Assembly (NCBI GenBank): GCA_003158885.1
Contig: PMLN01000206.1
Coordinates: 3,656 to 13,414, forward strand
Reading direction: 5' to 3'
Length of the DNA stretch: 9,759 nt
Source of the DNA: Anaerolineae bacterium
GTDB lineage: Bacteria; Chloroflexota; Anaerolineae; Anaerolineales; Villigracilaceae
In this document: positions 1 to 5,029 of the stretch, piece after piece
Layout of the letters: the number at the start of each line of letters is the position of its first letter
Numbering within the stretch: position 1 is the stretch's first letter
Translations under genes and position numbers: made by a program
The notes under the pieces: model-generated
Database searches by the model: none
What the model saw: the letters and a program-made list of their open reading frames with translations, nothing else
What the model was told of the DNA's origin: nothing

Positions 1-360
1 GTTCTTAAGAATCAACCCCCGTTCATCGCCCATGCCGATCTTCCGGCATGGATGGAAGCGCTGGAACTTCTGATGAGTCCGGCATATCGCGGCTATACCT
101 TTGTGAGCGGGCGCGGCGGCACAGCCTCGACCTCCGCCATCAAGGCCCAGTTGGAAGTGATGGGTGAGATTCACGAAAAGCTGGAAAAGATGGCCTCCAG
201 GGGCCAATCGCCGGAGGCCACCGAGAAACTGGTCGAGAACTTCGCCGATAAATTTAAATCGTCGGTGGCGCGGCACAAGCAATACGTTCAACGCTTGCGT
301 TACGGGTTTCGTCATTATTACGCCCGCCACTATCACATGGGTAATTCTGCGGAGGAATAG
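1..360 (+). CDS. C-terminal part of an unidentified protein (possibly MBL-fold metallo-hydrolase)
   Basis: The reading frame is open from the first base of the window to a TAG at 358-360, so this is the last 119 codons of a gene that begins upstream. An internal ATG at 52 is unlikely to be the real start because the frame continues before it. Visible features are a segment FVSGRGG around residues 35-41 of the fragment, followed by a charged, mostly helical region and a basic, aromatic end (RLRYGFRHYYARHYHMG). A loop with an SGRGG-like turn followed by long helices resembles the C-terminal extension of some MBL-fold hydrolases, but the metal-binding HxHxDH motif would lie outside the window. 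That assignment is therefore a guess from memory. The asparaginase gene follows on the same strand after 140 bp with no clear terminator, so the two could be cotranscribed. Confidence 0.55.
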   Translation, partial: VLKNQPPFIAHADLPAWMEALELLMSPAYRGYTFVSGRGGTASTSAIKAQLEVMGEIHEKLEKMASRGQSPEATEKLVENFADKFKSSVARHKQYVQRLRYGFRHYYARHYHMGNSAEE

Positions 361-389
361 TTCCCACCTTCCGTACTGTCGGCAGCGGT

Positions 390-403
390 GGCACGAAGGT
401 GCC
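390..403 (+). other. Short hairpin in the gap before the asparaginase gene
   Basis: GGCAC (390-394) and GTGCC (399-403) form a perfect 5-bp stem with a GAAG loop, 30 bp after the upstream stop codon. No T-run follows, so it does not look like an intrinsic terminator. The rest of the gap 361-500 holds no gene or promoter that I can defend; the only clear element is the Shine-Dalgarno AGGTGA at 489-494. Confidence 0.25.
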
Positions 404-500
404 GGGCCGCAGATTGTAGGGATGCTGCAGGGTTTTCGCTCTTGATGATCTGCGGCCTCTCTGGATCAATCGTAAGAATGAATAGCTCAGGTGACATCTC

Positions 501-1568
501 ATGACCGAACGCTTCCTTCCCCTCTTCGAGGTCACGCGCGGGAACATCGTTGAATCGATCCATTTCGGCGCAATTGCAATCACGGACTCGCAGGGCAAAC
601 TTTTGTATTCTTATGGCGACCCGCAAGTGGTCGCTTTTTTGCGCTCCTCCGCCAAGCCCTTTCAGGCCTTGCCCTTTGTCGAACGCGGCGGTGTGGAACA
701 TTTTGGATTCACACCCAGGGAACTTGCCTTGTCTTGCTCATCGCATGAAACTGCCCAGATCCATCTGGATGCGGTCAGAGCCTTGCAGGCCAAAGTTGGC
801 ATTCAGGAAAGCGATTTGCAATGTGGGCCGCACCTGCCCGGCGATCCGGAGATGTTGAAGTATGTCATTATCCACAATATTACGCCCACCGCCAACTTCA
901 ACAACTGTTCCGGCAAGCACACTGCCATGCTGGCTCACGCCAAAATGCGCGGCCTGCCGCTGGAAACATATCTCGAACGTGGTCATCCGGTTCAGCAGGA
1001 TATTTTGACCACCTTTGCGGAGATGTGCGGCATGGAACGGGACCAGGTCGAACTTGGCACGGACGGTTGTTCCGCACCGAACTTTGCCGTTCCGCTCCTG
1101 AACGCAGCCCTGGGCTTTGCGCGTTTATGCGATCCGGTCTCTCTTCCCCAGGCGCGCGCCGCTGCCTGCCGCAAGATCACAGCGGCTATGACATCTCATT
1201 CTGAAATGGTCAGCGGGTTTGGTGAATTCGATTGTGAGTTGATGAAGGTCGGCAATGGAAAGATACTGACCAAGCGCGGCGCCGAAGGCTTTCAAGCTGT
1301 CGGGCTTTTGCCCGGCGCATTGGGACCCGGTTCGCGCGGCATGGGCATTGCTTTCAAGGTTTCAGATGGCGACGCCGGGCGCATGGGCGAAGACTTGCAA
1401 ACGAGAAACCGCGTCCGCCCGGCAGTGACGCTGGAAATCCTGCGCCAACTCGGCGTCTTGAATGATTCGCAGCTGAAACACCTGGCTGAATTCGGCCCAA
1501 CCCTGCCCATCACGAATCATCGCGAGATCGTGGTCGGCGAGTCGAGACCGGCATTCAAATTGCAATGA
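501..1568 (+). CDS. L-asparaginase, Rhizobium-type (Asparaginase_II family)
   Basis: Predicted to hydrolyse L-asparagine to aspartate and ammonia, most likely in the cytoplasm since no signal peptide is seen. It belongs to the thermolabile Rhizobium etli-type asparaginases, which are unrelated to E. coli AnsA/AnsB. Key segments of the 355-residue product are RSSAKPFQ (48-55), SCSSHET (78-84), CGPHLPGD (108-115), NNCSGKH (134-140), DGCSAPNF (188-195) and FGEFDCELM (240-248). From memory of the R. etli structure, S49/K52 match the catalytic Ser-Lys pair, C136, K139 and C190 match the zinc-binding or catalytic residues, and K258 the distal lysine; all are present here. The length is close to the family norm. 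The ATG at 501 is supported by AGGTGA six bases upstream. No dedicated promoter was found. Confidence 0.9.
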   Translation: MTERFLPLFEVTRGNIVESIHFGAIAITDSQGKLLYSYGDPQVVAFLRSSAKPFQALPFVERGGVEHFGFTPRELALSCSSHETAQIHLDAVRALQAKVGIQESDLQCGPHLPGDPEMLKYVIIHNITPTANFNNCSGKHTAMLAHAKMRGLPLETYLERGHPVQQDILTTFAEMCGMERDQVELGTDGCSAPNFAVPLLNAALGFARLCDPVSLPQARAAACRKITAAMTSHSEMVSGFGEFDCELMKVGNGKILTKRGAEGFQAVGLLPGALGPGSRGMGIAFKVSDGDAGRMGEDLQTRNRVRPAVTLEILRQLGVLNDSQLKHLAEFGPTLPITNHREIVVGESRPAFKLQ

Positions 1569-1681
1569 GTCCCCCTGATTCTTTCATAGAGTCGATCATT
1601 TCACATTGGAATCAATTCTGAAAACCATCGCGAGGTGATCGAGACAGCAATTAACTTGATCAAAGACTCAAGATATTAGAA

Positions 1682-2347
1682 ATGGCAAATCTTGCAAAAC
1701 GCGCCCTCAAAATCCACGAAAAACTTTTGGAAGCCTTTGGAAATCCCACTTGGCGTAATCCCCTACCGCCGGTTGACGAACTGGTCTCAACCATCCTTTC
1801 GCAAAACACAAACGATACCAATCGCGACCGCGCCTTCAATGCCTTGCGAGCTAAGTTCCCCACCTGGGAATCCGTGCGCGCTGCCAAGACTAAAGATGTG
1901 ATCAATGCCATTCGGCCGGCAGGCTTGGCCAATCAAAAAGGCCCGCGCATTCAAAAAGTTTTAAAAGAAATAACAAAGGAGCGCGGCGATTTGGATTTAT
2001 GGTTCCTGAAGGATCTACCGCTTGAAGAAGCACGCGCCTGGCTGATGAAATTCAACGGCGTCGGGCCGAAGACGGCCGCCATTGTGCTGTGCTTTTCCCT
2101 CGGTCGCCCCGCCTTTCCGGTGGATACGCATATCTTCCGCGTCACCGGGCGCATCGGCCTGCGTCCCGCAAAAATGACCGTCGAGCAGGCGCATCCCCAT
2201 CTCGAAAAATTGTTTCCGCCCGAGACCTATTATGCCGCGCATTTGAATTTCATCCGCCTCGGTCGCCAGGTCTGTCATGCCCGCAAACCCGCTTGTCCGC
2301 AGTGTCCCGTCCGGCGCCTCTGCGATTATGAACCAAAGACAAAATAG
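1682..2347 (+). CDS. nth: Endonuclease III-like DNA glycosylase/AP lyase with 4Fe-4S cluster
   Basis: A base-excision repair enzyme expected to remove oxidised pyrimidines and cut at the abasic site. The helix-hairpin-helix lies at about residues 121-136 (FNGVGPKTAAIVL) with the catalytic lysine K130. The catalytic aspartate is D148 in PVDTHIFRV. The C-terminal cluster ligands C198, C205, C208 and C214 fit the exact C-x6-C-x2-C-x5-C spacing of endonuclease III. The length (221 aa) is close to E. coli Nth (211 aa). The finer specificity within the HhH-GPD family cannot be settled from sequence alone. The gene follows asparaginase by 113 bp. No Shine-Dalgarno is visible before the ATG at 1682, and an A/T-rich stretch (AAGATATTAGAA) runs right up to the start, so a short or absent leader is possible. 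Confidence 0.92.
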   Translation: MANLAKRALKIHEKLLEAFGNPTWRNPLPPVDELVSTILSQNTNDTNRDRAFNALRAKFPTWESVRAAKTKDVINAIRPAGLANQKGPRIQKVLKEITKERGDLDLWFLKDLPLEEARAWLMKFNGVGPKTAAIVLCFSLGRPAFPVDTHIFRVTGRIGLRPAKMTVEQAHPHLEKLFPPETYYAAHLNFIRLGRQVCHARKPACPQCPVRRLCDYEPKTK

Positions 2348-2351
2348 AAAA

Positions 2352-2392
2352 TGTCATTGCGAGGAAGGCGTTCTTCCTGACGCGGCAATCTC
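2352..2392 (+). repeat. REP-like palindromic element, unit A
   Basis: The unit begins TGTCATTGCGAG (2352-2363) and ends GCAATCTC (2385-2392). ATTGC (2356-2360) pairs with GCAAT (2385-2389), and inside it AGGAAG (2362-2367) pairs with CTTCCT (2373-2378) around a GCGTT loop. Elements starting with CATTGCGAG and ending with GCAATCTC are, from memory, a widespread dispersed class in bacterial intergenic DNA. It begins 4 bp after the nth stop codon and could act as an mRNA 3'-end structure. Confidence 0.75.
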
Positions 2393-2427
2393 AACTAACT
2401 GCCAAACGAACAATTGCACGAGAACAT

Positions 2428-2456
2428 GAGATTGCTTCACTTCACTCACAATAACA
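2428..2456 (-). repeat. REP-like element, unit B (inverted relative to unit A)
   Basis: On the + strand it starts GAGATTGC (2428-2435) and ends CTCACAATAACA (2445-2456). GAGATTGC is the exact reverse complement of the end of unit A. The terminal 12-mer is the reverse complement of unit A's start at 10 of 12 positions; both differences are transitions. The centre is shorter than in unit A (TTCAC twice) and appears degenerate. It ends 19 bp before the start codon of the aminotransferase gene. Confidence 0.7.
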
Positions 2457-2475
2457 ACAAAATGGAGAACCCAAC

Positions 2476-3726
2476 ATGCCCCTCGACCTTTCCTCAATCC
2501 GCAATCAATTCCCTTCCCTTAACCGTCCGGCCGTCTTCTTCGATAACCCCGGCGGCACCCAGATCACCCGTTCGTCGCTGGATCGCATTAATAAATATCT
2601 CTTGGAATGCAACGCCAACCATGAAGGCGCGTTTGCAACCAGCGTTGCCTCCGATGCCATCCTGCATGAAGCCCATCAGGCCATGGCGGATTTTTACAAT
2701 GCCGCCAGCGCGGAAGAAATCGTTTTCGGCGCCAATATGACCACGCTGACGTTGCATATCAGCCGTTCCCTTTCACGTGAATGGAAGCCGGGCGATGAGA
2801 TCGTGGTCACGCGTCTCGATCACGATGCCAACGTCACGCCCTGGGTGTTGGCCGCTCAGGATCATGGTGTCAAAGTCAATTGGGTGGATTTCGATGTGGA
2901 AGACGGCACGCTTAAACTCGATCAACTTCAAAAGGCGCTCGAGCGCAAGCCGCGCCTTCTGGCGGTTGGGTATGCTTCCAACGCCTTGGGTACGATCAAT
3001 CCCGTCGGGAAGATCATTCAGATGGCGCATTCTGCCGGGACGCTGGTTTACGTGGATGCCGTCCAATATGCGCCCCATGGTCTGATTGATGTTCAAAAGC
3101 TCGGTTGCGATTTTCTGGTTTCATCGGCTTACAAGTTTTTCGGCCCCCATGCCGGGATTCTTTACGGAAAGCATGAATTGCTGGAAAAGTTGTTCGCCTA
3201 CAAAGTACGCCCCGCCACGAATGAGCTGCCTGGCAAATTTGAAACCGGCACGCAGAATCATGAAGGCCTGGCGGGTGTCTTGGGCGCAGTGGAATACTTT
3301 GAATGGCTTGGCCGAGAGTTCGGTAATGAGGATCAGACATTGACAAATGCTTCCGGACGCCGCCTCGCCTTGCAAAAGGGCATGGCGGCCGTCCATATAT
3401 ATGAATTGGAGATCAGCCGTGTGCTTCTCTCTGCCCTGCGAACGGTTCCGGGGTTGACGGTTTTCGGCCTCACCGACCCCTACCGCCTCGAAGAGCGTGT
3501 GGCAACCTATTCATTTCGCCTGAAAAACATCCCCCCGCGCAAGGTTGCTGAAAAACTCGCGGAACAAAATATTTATGTGTGGGATGGTAATTATTATGCC
3601 CTCAACGTTACCGAGCGGCTGGGTCTGGAAGATAGCGGCGGTATGGTGCGTGTCGGCGCGGTGCATTACAACACCTTGGAAGAGGTCGGGCAGTTGCAAC
3701 AGGCCTTAATGAAAATCAGCGCATGA
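2476..3726 (+). CDS. Class V PLP aminotransferase, cysteine desulfurase-like (VC1184/TIGR01976-type)
   Basis: A fold-type I PLP enzyme of 416 residues, probably cytoplasmic. The N-terminal FDNPGGTQ (22-29) is typical of the VC1184 subfamily of cysteine desulfurase-like proteins. Cofactor residues are recognisable: H116 in LDHDANVTPW stacks on PLP, D194 in YVDAVQYAPH contacts the pyridine nitrogen, and K220 in SSAYKFFGPH is the Schiff-base lysine. R392 near the end (GGMVRVGAVHYNT) should bind the substrate carboxylate. Only two cysteines exist (C45, C211), and neither lies in the C-terminal loop where IscS and SufS carry the persulfide cysteine. True cysteine desulfurase activity is therefore doubtful, and a lyase, racemase or aminotransferase role is equally possible. 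GGAG at 2464-2467 supports the ATG. No iron-sulfur assembly genes lie nearby, so the context does not reveal a substrate. Confidence 0.88.
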   Translation: MPLDLSSIRNQFPSLNRPAVFFDNPGGTQITRSSLDRINKYLLECNANHEGAFATSVASDAILHEAHQAMADFYNAASAEEIVFGANMTTLTLHISRSLSREWKPGDEIVVTRLDHDANVTPWVLAAQDHGVKVNWVDFDVEDGTLKLDQLQKALERKPRLLAVGYASNALGTINPVGKIIQMAHSAGTLVYVDAVQYAPHGLIDVQKLGCDFLVSSAYKFFGPHAGILYGKHELLEKLFAYKVRPATNELPGKFETGTQNHEGLAGVLGAVEYFEWLGREFGNEDQTLTNASGRRLALQKGMAAVHIYELEISRVLLSALRTVPGLTVFGLTDPYRLEERVATYSFRLKNIPPRKVAEKLAEQNIYVWDGNYYALNVTERLGLEDSGGMVRVGAVHYNTLEEVGQLQQALMKISA

Positions 3727-3727
3727 T

Positions 3728-3756
3728 TTGAATTCATGTTGAATTAATTGTATACT
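3728..3756 (+). promoter_or_regulatory. Sigma-70-like promoter of the universal stress protein gene
   Basis: TTGAAT (3728-3733) and TATACT (3751-3756) are separated by exactly 17 bp. Each matches the consensus hexamer at most positions. The -35 box starts one base after the stop codon of the upstream gene. Transcription would begin near 3763, giving a short leader that contains the Shine-Dalgarno. This indicates that the gene can be expressed apart from the aminotransferase. Confidence 0.6.
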
Positions 3757-3785
3757 TGTTTTAGAGGTGAGCGAAAGGAGCCAGT

Positions 3786-4208
3786 ATGTTCGAAAAAATT
3801 CTCCTTGCTGTGGACGGTTCTGAACATTCCCTGCACGCCGCTAGGGAGGCAGGCGACTTGGCGCGTGCCATGAAATCCGAAATCTTGCGCATCGTGGTGG
3901 CCTTCGACGGCATTCCCGGATATTTGGGTGAACCGAATATGGAACAAGCCATCGAGGCTCGCATGAAGGCCGCCAATGGCATCCTTCAGAAAGCCCAGGA
4001 TGCCGTTGGAAAAATCCCCGGCGAGATTCACACCGAATTGATCGAAGGTTCACCGGCCGAGGCGATTATCAATGTCGCCAAAACGCGCGGCAGTACGGTG
4101 ATCGTTATGGGTTCACGCGGCATGAGCGCCATCGCTGAACTGGTGCTGGGAAGCACCAGCCACAAGGTGGTCAGCCATGCCTCCTGCCCGGTGCTGGTGG
4201 TTCGCTAG
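3786..4208 (+). CDS. Universal stress protein, UspA family, single domain
   Basis: A small cytoplasmic protein of 140 residues with the Rossmann-like Usp fold; members bind ATP or act as dimeric stress and signalling proteins. The N-terminal strand KILLAVDGSEHS (4-15) carries the adenine/Mg-binding aspartate D10. The C-terminal half holds the ATP-binding motif G-x2-G-x9-G-S: G109, G112, G122 and S123 in MGSRGMSAIAELVLGST. It ends SCPVLVVR as expected, so it is probably of the ATP-binding subclass. The ATG at 3786 follows AAGGAG (3775-3780) by five bases. The gene has its own promoter and ends 4 bp from the convergent mobA gene. No partner can be deduced from its neighbours. Confidence 0.93.
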   Translation: MFEKILLAVDGSEHSLHAAREAGDLARAMKSEILRIVVAFDGIPGYLGEPNMEQAIEARMKAANGILQKAQDAVGKIPGEIHTELIEGSPAEAIINVAKTRGSTVIVMGSRGMSAIAELVLGSTSHKVVSHASCPVLVVR

Positions 4209-4212
4209 CCGC

Positions 4213-4812
4213 TTAACCCGTCAGTCGGGCTTGTTCTTCGGCTTTGGCGAAATCTTCCGGCGTGTTGATGTTTAAAAATGCGGAGCCGTTGGGATCATAA
4301 CGTTTGATTTCCTCCGGCGTCAGCAGACGGATTCTCACTTGCGGGAACCACGCGTCCATCCGCCATTTTTCTGAATCAATGGCGGCTTCGATGGCCGGGA
4401 TGCATGTTTCGCGGCGATAGACGGCATGGAGCGGTTCGTAACCTTCGTCGGTTCTGGCGATCACGATATCCGCCTTTTCCTTGTCTAGGATTTCGGACGC
4501 GGCTTTGAAGAGTTCCGCATTGGCAAACGGCATATCGCACGCCGCCACCGCCACGCTGGAATGTTTGGCGGAGAAAAGCGCGGTGTAGAGACCGCCGAGA
4601 GCGCCGCGGCCCGGTCTCAAGTCCGTGAAAAGCGGAAGGTTAAGAAAGCCGTAAGCCTCGGGGCGATTTGTGGTGACAAGCGCCTCATCCGCGATCGGTT
4701 GCATTCGTTCGATCACGCGTTGGATCAGCGGGCGGCCAAGGAAAAGTTTGAGCGCCTTGTCCTGTCCCATGCGCGAGGATTGCCCGCCGGCTTGAATGAC
4801 AACACTTAACAT
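4213..4812 (-). CDS. mobA: Molybdenum cofactor guanylyltransferase MobA
   Basis: Transfers GMP from GTP to molybdopterin to give the bis-MGD form of the molybdenum cofactor; cytoplasmic. The 199-residue product starts with the nucleotide-binding loop QAGGQSSRMGQDKAL (7-21), including K19, followed by DLRPGRGALGGLYTAL (64-79), the metal-binding ACDMPF (91-96, D93) and EPLHAVYRRE (126-135). It ends with FLNINTPEDFAKAE (179-192), the typical MobA tail with the conserved Asn. The length matches E. coli MobA (194 aa). No other molybdopterin gene or molybdoenzyme is nearby. It converges on the stress protein gene with a 4-bp gap. No Shine-Dalgarno precedes the ATG, and the -10 box lies so close that the transcript should start at or next to the start codon. 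Confidence 0.93.
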   Translation of the reverse strand: MLSVVIQAGGQSSRMGQDKALKLFLGRPLIQRVIERMQPIADEALVTTNRPEAYGFLNLPLFTDLRPGRGALGGLYTALFSAKHSSVAVAACDMPFANAELFKAASEILDKEKADIVIARTDEGYEPLHAVYRRETCIPAIEAAIDSEKWRMDAWFPQVRIRLLTPEEIKRYDPNGSAFLNINTPEDFAKAEEQARLTG

Positions 4813-4818
4813 GGTCGG

Positions 4819-4847
4819 ATTATAATATAATAGTAAAACAGTCTGAA
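4819..4847 (-). promoter_or_regulatory. Promoter of mobA giving a probable leaderless mRNA
   Basis: Reading the minus strand, TTCAGA (4847-4842), a 17-bp spacer, then a perfect TATAAT (4824-4819). Only CCGACC separates the TATAAT from the ATG at 4812. A start 6-7 bases after the -10 box falls on the first base of the start codon or one base before it. Alternative A/T-rich -10 boxes just upstream (TATTAT, TACTAT) would give leaders of no more than about 15 nt, still without a Shine-Dalgarno. Confidence 0.6.
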
Positions 4848-4879
4848 TTAGCGGACTGTGTTATTGGAAGCGGCTAATT
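4846..4879. repeat. 7-bp inverted repeat upstream of the mobA promoter
   Basis: AATTAGC (4846-4852) and GCTAATT (4873-4879) are perfect inverted copies 20 bp apart. The first overlaps the predicted -35 region of mobA by two bases. A third copy, AATTAGC, lies at 5000-5006. They could be an operator or the ends of a small inserted element; neither is proven. Confidence 0.3.
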
Positions 4880-4917
4880 TCGTGGGCTTCTGAATCATTC
4901 ACTACGGAGCGCAATTG

Positions 4918-4994
4918 TGCTTTGCGTGCTTTGCGAAGAACGCAGAGTTTTTCCATTTATTTTTCTCCGTGAACTCTGTGATCTCTGTGGTGAA
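4918..4994. repeat. 9-nt tandem repeats arranged in two inverted arms
   Basis: The left arm has TGCTTTGCG twice in tandem (4918-4926, 4927-4935) followed by AAGAACGCAGAG. The right arm has three 9-nt units: CTCCGTGAA (4965-4973), CTCTGTGAT (4974-4982) and CTCTGTGGT (4983-4991). Read on the minus strand, the left arm is also CTCTGCG/CTTCGCA-like with the same 9-nt register, so the arms are diverged inverted copies about a T-rich centre. From memory, such CTCTGTG-type repeats recur between genes in several environmental phyla. The whole gap 4813-5029 has no gene; apart from these repeats and the mobA promoter I see nothing else in it, and no clear terminator for the operon ending at 5030. Confidence 0.6.
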
Positions 4995-5029
4995 AAATTA
5001 ATTAGCCCACTATTTTATCCAGGCCCATT

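Noticed and set aside
442..477. Possible promoter (TTGATG and TAAGAA) before the asparaginase gene
   Set aside because: The spacing is well beyond 17 bp and the -10 box is poor; no better pair was found.
254..701. Minus-strand open frames across the first gap and the start of asparaginase
   Set aside because: They overlap strongly supported + strand coding sequence, lack ribosome sites and show no recognisable motif.
1590..1679. A short open stretch in the asparaginase frame after its stop codon, containing NHREVI, which resembles NHREIV near the asparaginase C-terminus
   Set aside because: It has no start codon, and the similarity is limited to a shared CATCGCGAG 9-mer and a few residues. 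It could be a partial tail duplication, but chance is as likely.
2348..2475. CRISPR array or tRNA in the repeat-containing gap after nth
   Set aside because: Only two repeat copies in opposite orientation with no regular spacers, and no cloverleaf or T-loop sequence.
4217..4238. CCCG-TCAGT-CGGG hairpin followed by CTTGTTCTT as a terminator for the stress protein gene
   Set aside because: Only four base pairs and a mixed, not T-rich, tail; it also lies inside the mobA coding region.
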